From positions 1-36,097 of IMG/VR virus record IMGVR_UViG_3300034682_000088: DNA of 36,097 nt; one strand, written 5' to 3'. The stretch comes from a virus. Below, piece after piece: positions 25,019-31,684 of the stretch. Within the stretch, counting starts at the first letter, position 1. Every line of letters begins with the position of its first letter. A program made the position numbers and the translations under genes. The notes beneath the pieces were generated by a model. That model saw nothing but the letters and a program-made list of their open reading frames with translations, was not told the origin of the DNA and did no database searches.

Positions 25019-25040
25019 ATGGGGCTACGGCCCCATTTTT
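25019..25040 (+). terminator. Rho-independent terminator
   Basis: A perfect 7-bp stem (ATGGGGC/GCCCCAT, 25019-25025 and 25030-25036) with a 4-nt loop merges into TTTT. It ends transcription of the small membrane-protein gene and insulates the SOS-type site that follows. Confidence 0.85.
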
Positions 25041-25082
25041 AATACCCAAATCAGTCCGAAAATGATAAATTCAAGGAGTGTA

Positions 25083-25098
25083 CTGTATGGGTATACAG
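25083..25098. promoter_or_regulatory. LexA (SOS) box
   Basis: CTGTATGGGTATACAG fits CTG-N10-CAG and is a perfect inverted repeat in its arms (extended ACTGTAT/ATACAGT, 25082-25088 and 25093-25099). It lies between the AAGGAG (25073-25078) and the first codons of the following small frame, so LexA would cover the translation start. Confidence 0.8.
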
Positions 25099-25263
25099 TG
25101 TTTCACAGTCGAGAGACTGGGAGAGCAAGGGGGAAATCGGATGGAATCACTACTAAGCTAACTGGAAGAGTTTGTTGAGACGCTGGACCTGGCGCCTGAG
25201 GAGGAGAGCAAGATCGCGCGCATTCTGGAAAAACTACGCGATGAAGCCACCGTGTCAGCGTGA
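25087..25263 (+). pseudogene. Small SOS-controlled gene interrupted by an in-frame TAA
   Basis: AAGGAG is 8 nt before ATG 25087. The frame runs MGIQCFTVERLGEQGG, an internal Met at 25141, then TAA at 25159-25161, and continues open as LEEFVETLDLAPEEESKIAR to TGA 25261. One C-to-T change (CAA to TAA) would explain the stop and restore a 58-residue acidic helical protein. A 24-residue peptide ending at the TAA is the alternative. No family is recognised. A terminator follows. Confidence 0.5.
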
Positions 25264-25282
25264 TGCGGAAGGATTCGGATTG

Positions 25283-25305
25283 GCCCGCCATTGAGCGGGC
25301 TTTTC
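25283..25305 (+). terminator. Rho-independent terminator
   Basis: A GCCCGC/GCGGGC stem (25283-25288 and 25295-25300) with a 6-nt loop is followed by TTTTCT. It ends the LexA-controlled unit. Confidence 0.82.
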
Positions 25306-25329
25306 TATGCGCGTTCGACAGGTAAAGGC

Positions 25330-25599
25330 TGGGGTTTTTCTGGGGCAATTTTGGGGCAAGATTTTTCAGATTGGGGCAATTTTGGGGCAAAAATATCGGG
25401 GGAATGAGGTGTTATGAGGTGGGGGTTATTCTTCTCGAAAGGCTGCTATATCAACGGATGCAAGGGTTTGCGCGGGTTTGGCTGCGGTGTGGTCATCCCC
25501 AGTTGATTACCATGCCGGGGTAGTAGATGTAAGTTTTTACCACTTTAAAAACAATGCCTTATATTTATCCGCCGTTTTCTTGGGGCGTTGTTGGGGCAA
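25330..25599. other. Candidate attP region with phased TGGGGC integrase arm sites
   Basis: TGGGG(C/T) hexamers start at 25330, 25341, 25352, 25372, 25383, 25581 and 25592. Within groups the spacing is 11 bp, one helical turn. TGGGGCAATTTTGGGGCAA is repeated exactly at 25341-25359 and 25372-25390. The last pair lies in the 3' end of int. ATGAGGTG is repeated at 25404 and 25414. Clustered repeats flanking a 190-bp gap next to int fit arm-type sites around an attP core. I cannot identify the core itself. Apart from these repeats, 25306-25564 holds no gene that I can support. Confidence 0.65.
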
Positions 25600-26839
25600 A
25601 ATGGCCTTTTGACGTCATCAGTTCCCAGATCCGCGCAGCCTCCGATTTGCTGGCTGACGCGATCCACTTCCCGTAAACGGACTGAAGCATTTCAAGATCT
25701 GCGTGTCCCATCTGGTCGGCGATATAAGCGAGGTTTCCGTGCGATGTCAAATTCCAGCTGGCGAAAGTATGCCGAAGTTGGTAAAGACGGCGATAGCGGA
25801 TCCCGGATCGTTCGACCACCCGAACCCACATGGTCACAAATCCAGACTGGGTGAACCAGTCTCCAGAGTTGTGCTCAAACGTCGAGGTCAGTTTTGGAGA
25901 GAACACCGGCCTAACGGAGATGGTTTCCTTGCCAACCTCCTGGTCAACGCTGATCACTACCGGCTTTCTCGAGTAAGTGAGCTCACGCTGACCAGATAGC
26001 GCCTCTATTACAGGGGGCTGCATGTCCACCACCCTGACCAAGCCGGTCTTTGGCAACTTGAAGTAGTCGCCACCCGGGCCGACACTGCGCCTTACCGTGA
26101 TCGTCCGCTTTTCGAAGTCGATATCTTCCCACGCCAGAGCGCGAAGCTCACCGGGGCGCAGGCCGGTATAAACGGATACGGTGATCATGCGCCGGTGCTG
26201 AACGTGGGTGCAGGCATCCAGCGCCAGCAGGTACTCTGAATATTCGAGCGGGTCGGCAGGTGATCCGTTGCTGGAGGATACCAGCTTGAATCCAGCCAAC
26301 ATCTTGCCGGCATCTTTCATGATATCGTTTCGCTCGCACCAGAGCAGAAACTGGCAGAAGCGTTTCAGATAGGTGTTCACCGTGGCAGGCCGCAGTTGCG
26401 CCATCAGTTCGTTGCGCAGCCGCTCGAGATCCTTTGGCTTCAAGCTTGCCATGTCCCTCTCAGGGCCGAGAATAGCAAGACAGGACTTGAACCCGCAGGG
26501 GTAAATCTTTCTGGTGGTCGGCTTGAGAGTTGGCTCCAGCAGTTTCCAGAACTCGGCGCAGGCACTCCCCAGTTGATGGCGCTTTCTTACCGGGCCGAAC
26601 TTTTCCGCCGTTCCGCTGTTTGGAAAATGGGAGGCGTAGTTGAAGGTGTTGATGGCGATCTCATGCTTTATTGTGGCCAGCTTGTTGGCGGCGAATTTCA
26701 CGTTCGCTTTTGTGATGGGGAGGTCCAAGACCTCCCGGCACCTGACGCCTTTATAGGTGAAGTTGATGCGCAGTTTTTTGCCATGAACTTCTAATCCGGT
26801 GACGCCAGCCACTAGATCATCATGCTTGACTCTACCCAC
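25565..26839 (-). CDS. int: Tyrosine-recombinase integrase
   Basis: 424 residues, GTG start. An N-terminal arm-binding domain of the DUF3596 type (LEVHGKKLRINFTYKGVRCRE) is followed by a core-binding SAM-like domain (about 88-185) and the catalytic domain: R228 in TGLRPGE, K264 in KLPKTG, YQLRHTFASW with R356 (Tyr replaces the usual first His of HxxR, as is common in this subgroup), H379 in QMGH and nucleophile Y389 in SVYGKW. It integrates and excises the phage DNA at attP/attB. Its start overlaps xis by 28 bases and its 3' end abuts the arm-site array, as in lambda. Confidence 0.95.
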   Translation of the reverse strand: MGRVKHDDLVAGVTGLEVHGKKLRINFTYKGVRCREVLDLPITKANVKFAANKLATIKHEIAINTFNYASHFPNSGTAEKFGPVRKRHQLGSACAEFWKLLEPTLKPTTRKIYPCGFKSCLAILGPERDMASLKPKDLERLRNELMAQLRPATVNTYLKRFCQFLLWCERNDIMKDAGKMLAGFKLVSSSNGSPADPLEYSEYLLALDACTHVQHRRMITVSVYTGLRPGELRALAWEDIDFEKRTITVRRSVGPGGDYFKLPKTGLVRVVDMQPPVIEALSGQRELTYSRKPVVISVDQEVGKETISVRPVFSPKLTSTFEHNSGDWFTQSGFVTMWVRVVERSGIRYRRLYQLRHTFASWNLTSHGNLAYIADQMGHADLEMLQSVYGKWIASASKSEAARIWELMTSKGHFAPTTPQENGG

Positions 26840-27018
26840 TTGTCATACTCCGCAACGTTGTAACGAATCTGGTTGTCAGGGGCGCGGCGCCACACCAGGC
26901 CCTCTGGCCAATCTCCTTTCAGGCGGCGCCCTTCGGCTGCCTTCTCTGACATGCCGGTTAGGGCAGCGAAAAGCTTTGGCCTTACCCACTTGGCGCAGGG
27001 GTAGACAAATTGCTGCAT
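26812..27018 (-). CDS. xis: Excisionase-like DNA-binding protein
   Basis: 68 residues, with a winged-helix excisionase pattern: KWVRPKLFAALTGMSEKAAE (helix-turn-helix), GDWPEGLVWRRAPD and an IRYNVAEYDKWVE end. It overlaps int by 28 bases on the 3' side, the usual xis-int coupling. AGGACCAAACC precedes the ATG. It would bend attachment-site DNA and direct recombination toward excision. Confidence 0.85.
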   Translation of the reverse strand: MQQFVYPCAKWVRPKLFAALTGMSEKAAEGRRLKGDWPEGLVWRRAPDNQIRYNVAEYDKWVESSMMI

Positions 27019-27392
27019 GGTTTGGTCCTCGCGTTTAAAAGAGACTCGAGCCGGTGACGCCCGAGCTGGTTGTAGTAAAAGGTTTGAACTTGCTTGCGGG
27101 AGTTTGCCGCCTGGTCAAGGCGGTATTCACCCAGTTCGGTGATTTTCAGGTTGTGCTGGTTGGCCAGCCTGCCGATGGCCTGGGCGCTGACCCCCAGCTC
27201 CCTGCCCAACTCGGTGGCGCTCCAGAGCTGGCCGGCAACCCGGGGCGCTTCGATGGGCAGGTCGAAGTGCGCCAGGATGCGGCCGATCTCGGCGAGCTTG
27301 GCCGATCGGGAAAGGGTGGGGGAGCGCACGGCGCTGACCAGCTCGTTGAGAAGCTGGCTGTCCTGGTCGATGGTCAGTTGAAGTTGCTGCAT
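26982..27392 (-). CDS. Helix-turn-helix regulatory protein
   Basis: 136 residues. A helical N-terminus (about 1-50) is followed by an HTH at about 57-86 (WSATELGRELGVSAQAIGRL, then NQHNLK) and a KilA-C-like tail (DQAANSRKQVQTFYYNQLGR). It overlaps the xis start by 37 bases, so it is in the same transcript. A role in regulating early or excision genes is likely. The target is unknown. Confidence 0.72.
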   Translation of the reverse strand: MQQLQLTIDQDSQLLNELVSAVRSPTLSRSAKLAEIGRILAHFDLPIEAPRVAGQLWSATELGRELGVSAQAIGRLANQHNLKITELGEYRLDQAANSRKQVQTFYYNQLGRHRLESLLNARTKPCSNLSTPAPSG

Positions 27393-27448
27393 GGCGTGGC
27401 CCTCCTGTCCCAGAGGATGGGGCGCTGGGTGGATTGAAGGAAGGGCCG

Positions 27449-27763
27449 TTAATCAGCGGCAGATGATGTAGCCGGGTGTTTTGCCTCGTAGGTTTCGTCT
27501 TTGTGCGCCTCCCATGAGTAGGTTGCCGGGAAGGCGCCACGAGTGCCTTCTTTGACGAAGGCGAAGATGTGGCTGTGCTCACCTGTCGAGTCTGGAACAA
27601 CCTTAACCCAGCGATACTCTGGAACGCAGAGGAAGCAGTCATATCCATCAGCCCGCACAGCCCTCATAAACTCATGGATGTCGTGATGGCCGCGAGACAT
27701 GAAAATGCGCTGCCTATCACAACTGACGTCGTAAACGTCGAGTGGATATTCTTTTCCGCTCAT
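27449..27763 (-). CDS. Early phage protein, unknown
   Basis: 104 residues from ATG 27763. GTG 27772, further upstream, would overlap the stop of the next-upstream gene. It has an alpha/beta N-terminus (DVYDVSCDRQRIFMSRGHHD), an IHEFMRAVRADGYDCF helix and strand, and a polar tail. There are two Cys and several His, but no clear metal site. No family is recognised. It follows a single-pass membrane peptide with two bases between. Confidence 0.6.
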   Translation of the reverse strand: MSGKEYPLDVYDVSCDRQRIFMSRGHHDIHEFMRAVRADGYDCFLCVPEYRWVKVVPDSTGEHSHIFAFVKEGTRGAFPATYSWEAHKDETYEAKHPATSSAAD

Positions 27764-27765
27764 GC

Positions 27766-27855
27766 CTACCACCTTCCAATCAGTGCGGCCGCCACAATGA
27801 CGGCCAGAATGTTAATGGCCAGGATGGCGAGCCCGGCGGCCCGCTGTCTGGTCAT
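27766..27855 (-). CDS. Single-span membrane peptide
   Basis: 29 residues: MTRQRAAG, then about 18 hydrophobic residues (LAILAINILAVIVAAALI) and GRW. It starts within the stop of the DUF4406 gene (ATGA overlap) and ends 2 bases before the next start, so it fills the operon gap exactly. The positive N-terminus predicts the amino end inside. The function is unknown. Confidence 0.55.
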   Translation of the reverse strand: MTRQRAAGLAILAINILAVIVAAALIGRW

Positions 27856-28163
27856 GCCGCCACCTCGTCAGCCAAGTGCGGCACGGGGAGGATTATGGCC
27901 TTGCCGAGCTTGATGGCCAGGGCGTGCTCTGCTCTGGCGCCGGCGCTGCGCTCCCAGCCAGGCAGCATGACCAGCTGATCTGCCATCTTGACCATCTCGA
28001 TGCAGATGGCCATGTGTTCGTGTTGCTCCAGCCCATCCGGCAGGATCGCCGGGTTTAGGGCCACATGGCCCAGGCCAAGCAGGCGGTGCGCCTCGGCATT
28101 GAAGGCGTCGCGGTTGAAGTTCGGCAGGCCTGAGATAGGCCCGGCTATGTAGATTTTCGCCAT
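27852..28163 (-). CDS. DUF4406 protein, nucleoside deoxyribosyltransferase-like
   Basis: 103 residues. The family start is clear (KIYIAGPISGLPNFNRDAFN), followed by LGHVALNPAILPDG, a MVKMADQLVMLPGWERSAGA segment and an AxxExALAIKLGK helix. The fold is that of nucleoside 2-deoxyribosyltransferases. The family is common in phages, and its reaction is unproven. TTAAGGACCAACC precedes the ATG. Confidence 0.85.
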   Translation of the reverse strand: MAKIYIAGPISGLPNFNRDAFNAEAHRLLGLGHVALNPAILPDGLEQHEHMAICIEMVKMADQLVMLPGWERSAGARAEHALAIKLGKAIILPVPHLADEVAA

Positions 28164-28177
28164 GGTTGGTCCTTAAA

Positions 28178-28203
28178 TAGAAAGCCCCGGACTGGCCGGG
28201 GCT
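28178..28203 (-). terminator. Leftward Rho-independent terminator
   Basis: The 8-bp stem AGCCCCGG/CCGGGGCT (28183-28190 and 28196-28203) with a 5-nt loop, read leftward, is followed by TTCTATTT. It lies between two early genes and is probably an attenuator within the operon that antitermination would pass. Confidence 0.75.
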
Positions 28204-28207
28204 CTGG

Positions 28208-28426
28208 TTATGCCCGCCAGCCGCGGTACCCGATAAAGCCCGGTGCCAGCACCTGCCGGATGGGCAGGACAGGGAGGTGGGCTATCAGGGTCTTGAGCTG
28301 TGGGTTGTCGGGTTGGCTGTCGATGGTGACCCGGGCGCCGGGGTTAATGCGGAGGTATCTGGCGCGGGTTTCTTCGGCTTCGGTGCGGGTCAGGCCGGGC
28401 TGGATGATGGGGGCTCTGAAGCGCAC
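28208..28426 (-). CDS. Small early phage protein, unknown
   Basis: 72 residues, basic. The middle (TRTEAEETRARYLRINPGAR then VTIDSQPDNP) and LPVLPIRQVLAPGFIGYRGW end look folded. It starts 3 bases after the stop of the preceding (upstream) gene. There is no known family. Confidence 0.6.
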   Translation of the reverse strand: MRFRAPIIQPGLTRTEAEETRARYLRINPGARVTIDSQPDNPQLKTLIAHLPVLPIRQVLAPGFIGYRGWRA

Positions 28427-28429
28427 GGC

Positions 28430-29194
28430 TCACCTCCTTGGCTGCGTTGGTGCGGCTGCGAACGCGCTACTACCTGCCTGGCCTGCTTCATTGCTGCCAG
28501 TACAAGCGTTACGGTGGTCACTGGCCCGCGGGCAGCGCTTGTTGCCACAGTCTGGGCATATTACGAAGCGCATATCGTTTATGGTTAGCGGGTGACAGGT
28601 TCGACAACCGCACCCAGGCTTCGGCGTGGTTTGCGCAGATCCAGCCAGCGCGGCATTGATACGATCTGTCAAATCGCATCCTCTGTGATACTCCGATATG
28701 CAGCTTGGGATCGATTCTTCTATGTACTGATTAGCATCGCGAAGCGGGTCAGCCAATGCAGCTATCTGCCGGGTGGCATCCTTGAGTTGCTCAGCCAGTT
28801 CCAGTTCACGCTTGTGGTGATTGGCCAGCAACTCCAGTCGCGAGCGCAGAGGGTGACGGTCTGGGACGATGCCGGAGAGAATGGCACTACTGATATCAAT
28901 GCCAACCCGATTCCGTTCGCTAAGCAGCTCGTCGATTCTAGCGAATGCACCCTCAAGGCGAGCGCGCAGCAGGCGAGGCCCGGTGTGAGCTTCTAGTTCT
29001 TCGGTGGTGAAACCGTCGCAGGCATTCCAGCAAGCTGCCAGCCGCCGGGCATTGGCGGCGGTGACTGACTCGGCGACCAAGTGGCCGCCGTAGTATTCGA
29101 CGGCATCGCTGCCGCTCATTTCTGGGACGGGGTGGTCTGCCACAACCGCCCCGGAATGGCCCACCCGCAGCAGGCCCTTGGTGTGTTCGTTCAT
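28430..29194 (-). CDS. Ead/Ea22-like early protein with zinc-ribbon end
   Basis: 254 residues. The N-terminal part includes YYGGHLVAESVTAANARRLA followed by CWNACDGFTTEELE, the pattern of the lambdoid ead/Ea22-like proteins. The middle is coiled coil (about 100-165). The C-terminal part carries CGCRTCHPLTINDMRFVICP with DCGNKRCP, a Cys-rich zinc-ribbon-like site. It is an accessory early gene of unknown function. It overlaps its upstream neighbour by 4 bases. Confidence 0.72.
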   Translation of the reverse strand: MNEHTKGLLRVGHSGAVVADHPVPEMSGSDAVEYYGGHLVAESVTAANARRLAACWNACDGFTTEELEAHTGPRLLRARLEGAFARIDELLSERNRVGIDISSAILSGIVPDRHPLRSRLELLANHHKRELELAEQLKDATRQIAALADPLRDANQYIEESIPSCISEYHRGCDLTDRINAALAGSAQTTPKPGCGCRTCHPLTINDMRFVICPDCGNKRCPRASDHRNACTGSNEAGQAGSSAFAAAPTQPRR

Positions 29195-29535
29195 ACATCC
29201 CCCAGCATTCTGATTTCGTCGTCCGTCAGGCCAGCGGCCCGGGCCTTGTCCATCACCCGCAGGCGCTCGGCGTTGAGCGCGTCAGCGCGGCGATCTGCGT
29301 CGTTGGGCTCGATGATGCTCACCGGCGCCAGCCAACTGCCGCGCACCTTCACGGCGATCTCCTTGCTGACGTTGGCGTCGCTCCCCTGGACGCCCTTGCG
29401 TGTCGCCATGCGTGCGGCGGTGGATGCTGATCCGCAGACGTGGATCGGGTGCTGATGCCCACGCCCCTCGGTGAGGTCGGTGTTGGTGTAAACCACCCAG
29501 ACGTCCTTGGTGTCGGTTATGGTGAGGTCGGTCAT
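29191..29535 (-). CDS. Early phage protein, unknown
   Basis: 114 residues, ATGA overlaps with both neighbours. Strands at the start (LTITDTKDVWVVYTNTDLTE), a short Arg/Ala helix, then SIIEPNDADRRADALNAERL and a terminal AGLTDDEIRMLGDV helix that resembles a small DNA- or protein-binding helical hairpin. The family is not recognised. Confidence 0.62.
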   Translation of the reverse strand: MTDLTITDTKDVWVVYTNTDLTEGRGHQHPIHVCGSASTAARMATRKGVQGSDANVSKEIAVKVRGSWLAPVSIIEPNDADRRADALNAERLRVMDKARAAGLTDDEIRMLGDV

Positions 29536-30683
29536 GCGGCACCTCCGGCAATGACTTTCCGGAGACCCTGCGAGTCGGGCGTACTTATGATGCCCCTGGT
29601 CTCCATGGCTTCAACAAGCCACGCTGCGCGGTTGTATCCAATCCTGAAATTACGCTGGATTGCACTGACAGAAGCCCTGCCTGACTCCATTACGAATTCA
29701 ACGGCATCTTGATAAAGCTGGTCTTGATCTGCCGGAACTGCTTCACATGCCGCTTTCTCCTCTGCCGGGGCTTGGTAGTCCATCATGGTGCAGAGGTCGG
29801 TGATGGCCTTCGACAGCAGGATGAGGTTCGCAGCGTTGCACTGGCGCCAGTGGTGGGCGTAGTCATCGGCATCATCATCAGAGTCGTAATCCGGAATGGT
29901 GATGGCGCGCAGGCTGAAATCGCTGTTTAGCTTGAAGCTGATGGGTTCGTGCCACAGTTCCAGCTCTTCCACCTGGTAGCCAGCTTCCAGCAGGGAAACC
30001 ACATCGGATGCGCGATCCCCGTTGAGATCCATGCCCTTGAAGGTCACCATCTCTTGCGCGGTGTCGGCAGACTTGAGCTTGACGAACTGGAGCGGGGAGA
30101 AGGGGCCGAGCGCTTCCGGGCGCTCTGCACTATCGGTCAGGTAGTCTTTCAGGCGGTTGCTGATCCCCATCTTGATGTCGTCGATGTGGATGGTCTGGGT
30201 CTTGAGGGAGCCCATGCACTTCACCAGCAGGTGCATGACCACCTTGAGCGGGCGCTTGGTGGTGGTGTTGAGGTACAGCAACTCGTTGCTCTGGTCGTAC
30301 AGGGCGTGGATGAGCGTGGTTTCATATTCAGCCGTGGCGGCCATCTCAACAATCAATTGGTCCTTCATGGCCAGTTTCTCTTTGCGAGTAACCTTCTCCC
30401 GCAGACCGGAGCTGATCAGCGCATCAACGCGCTCTTTGAGCTTGCGGTTGACGATCTTGGTCGGAATGAGCTTAGTGTCTTGGCGCACGACGAATGCGTA
30501 GCCGACGCCTGGCAGGTTGGTAACAAGCTCGCCGGTCACCAGGTTGTTCTCGAACCCGGCGCAGCTGAGCTGATTTTCAGTGAGCGGAGTGAAGGAGAGC
30601 TCGGCCAGGTGTTCGCGCATTGCTGCGATGGCTGGGAGCTTGGCACTGTAGATGCTGGCGGATTTGATAACGGAATGGTTCAT
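29532..30683 (-). CDS. RdgC-like recombination protein fused to an FtsK gamma domain
   Basis: 383 residues. Residues about 1-310 follow RdgC: MREHLAELSFTPLTENQLS, a TKLIPTKIVNRKLKERVDAL segment, TRKEKLAMKDQLIVEM, and the late NAANLILLSKAITDL that matches the ILMTGELAALI end of E. coli RdgC. Residues 321-383 are an FtsK gamma winged helix: DAVEFVMESGRASVSAIQRN, FRIGYNRAAWLVEAMETRGI. RdgC forms a DNA-encircling dimer that limits RecA. FtsK gamma reads KOPS and contacts XerD. Both parts are clear by sequence. What the fusion does is unknown. AAAGGACCCAGACC precedes the ATG. Confidence 0.88.
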   Translation of the reverse strand: MNHSVIKSASIYSAKLPAIAAMREHLAELSFTPLTENQLSCAGFENNLVTGELVTNLPGVGYAFVVRQDTKLIPTKIVNRKLKERVDALISSGLREKVTRKEKLAMKDQLIVEMAATAEYETTLIHALYDQSNELLYLNTTTKRPLKVVMHLLVKCMGSLKTQTIHIDDIKMGISNRLKDYLTDSAERPEALGPFSPLQFVKLKSADTAQEMVTFKGMDLNGDRASDVVSLLEAGYQVEELELWHEPISFKLNSDFSLRAITIPDYDSDDDADDYAHHWRQCNAANLILLSKAITDLCTMMDYQAPAEEKAACEAVPADQDQLYQDAVEFVMESGRASVSAIQRNFRIGYNRAAWLVEAMETRGIISTPDSQGLRKVIAGGAA

Positions 30684-30703
30684 GGTCTGGGTCCTTTGGT
30701 CGG

Positions 30704-30883
30704 TTAGTTGCGGGCTTTCTTGGCCTGCAGGTCGTGGATCTTCTTGGCTGCGGCCTCGGCGGTTTGCCGGTCGCAGGTGATGCCGCCAGGCAGAACGAAC
30801 TTGCCTGGCTGCTTGGGATCGGGCATGACGACGCCCAACCCGATGACTACTGCACCGCAGTAGGGGTTTTCCGTGGCTTTCAT
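30704..30883 (-). CDS. Small early phage protein
   Basis: 59 residues from ATG 30883, which has GAGGACCCCC upstream. The frame is open back to 30997, but that part overlaps the end of the methyltransferase gene and has no ribosome site. It is a small beta-rich domain (YCGAVVIGLGVVMPD, KFVLPGGI) with a basic C-terminal helix (AEAAAKKIHDLQAKKARN). The family is unknown. Confidence 0.62.
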   Translation of the reverse strand: MKATENPYCGAVVIGLGVVMPDPKQPGKFVLPGGITCDRQTAEAAAKKIHDLQAKKARN

Positions 30884-30941
30884 GGGGGTCCTCGACTTAT
30901 CCACCGTTTCTGTATGGCTGGCGGTGGATGGATTGGTGGTA

Positions 30942-31544
30942 TCAGGCCGCGCGCTTAGAGCCAATGCCGCGCACAAAGGGGATGCGAGGGGATGCACCCA
31001 CTTTCATGGTGGGGAAGGCAATCAGGGCGCAACCGAAGTTGGCTCCGCTCTTTCTGGTTGCGCCATCGCGCTCGTAGAACTGATAACGGCCATCCGGCTC
31101 GTAGATGATCACATCCTCGGCCAGCAAGCGGCGCCACCATGTTGTCAGCGGCTCGTATGGCAGCAGCATCATCCCTGGCCTGCCATTGGCTTGCTGCTGG
31201 CGGGCCTGGGTGATGAACTCAGGTTTCAGGTCGAACGGCGGGTTACACCACCAGTGCTCTGGCCAGTCAAGGTTGAGGCTGTCGATGCCGATACAGACCG
31301 TGCCAGCCTGCTCGGCCTCACGAATCTGGGCTCGTACATCTTCCCGGGTGCGGTAGTCCAGCAACTTATCAAGCAGCAGGTGGCTGGTGAAGTAGCGGCT
31401 GCACTTGGCAGTGAGTGGTTCGGCGGCAACATCGCACTCGAAACGCCGACCATAGAGTGCTTGGGCATCTGCGAAGCACTCCCATGTTGTGGCCCAAAAG
31501 TTCTTGTCGCTGGCCGGTGTGCCGCTATCAATCAGGATCGCCAT
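30942..31544 (-). CDS. Phage Dam-type DNA N6-adenine methyltransferase
   Basis: 200 residues, typical of the phage Dam family (PF05869). The start (KNFWATTWECFADAQALYGR followed by FECDVAAEP) and the catalytic CNPPFDLKPEFI (NPPF at 101-104) are diagnostic. The motif-I-like glycine loop is weak, as usual in this group. It would methylate adenine in DNA, probably GATC by family, to protect against restriction or mark phage DNA. Its start overlaps the stop of a 46-residue gene. Confidence 0.9.
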   Translation of the reverse strand: MAILIDSGTPASDKNFWATTWECFADAQALYGRRFECDVAAEPLTAKCSRYFTSHLLLDKLLDYRTREDVRAQIREAEQAGTVCIGIDSLNLDWPEHWWCNPPFDLKPEFITQARQQQANGRPGMMLLPYEPLTTWWRRLLAEDVIIYEPDGRYQFYERDGATRKSGANFGCALIAFPTMKVGASPRIPFVRGIGSKRAA

Positions 31545-31684
31545 CAGCGCACCTCCTTGGGGTCGATGCCAAGCTGGCTGGCCAGCTGGCGGCGCTCTAT
31601 CTCGTCGCGTTTTCGCTGGCGTTGTTGGAGTAGCTGTTTCGTCTTGCGGTCTTGCACCATGCCGCGGTGGCGGTAGAGGCTCAT
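31544..31684 (-). CDS. Small basic protein
   Basis: 46 residues (MSLYRHRGMVQDRKTKQLLQ, then a charged helix ending GIDPKEVR). ATG 31684 overlaps the upstream gene's stop (ATGA), and its stop overlaps the dam start (TGATG). The protein is highly basic and helical. Size, overlaps and position support a real small gene of unknown role. Confidence 0.6.
   Translation of the reverse strand: MSLYRHRGMVQDRKTKQLLQQRQRKRDEIERRQLASQLGIDPKEVR

Noticed and set aside
25283-25305. A tRNA gene or tRNA 3' end at attP
   Set aside because: The GC hairpin is a terminator with a T run. No cloverleaf or T-arm consensus was found near int.
25330-25400. A CRISPR-like array
   Set aside because: The repeats are short (6-19 bp), phased at 11 bp, and lack spacers of constant length. 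They fit integrase arm sites better. No CRISPR array was seen elsewhere.
11631-27207. KOPS (GGGNAGGG) sites that could relate to the FtsK gamma domain
   Set aside because: By eye I found GGGAAGGG at 10590 and 11631, GGGCAGGG at 13860, and one on the minus strand at 27200-27207. This is about the number expected by chance in 36 kb, so there is no enrichment. The count is not exhaustive.
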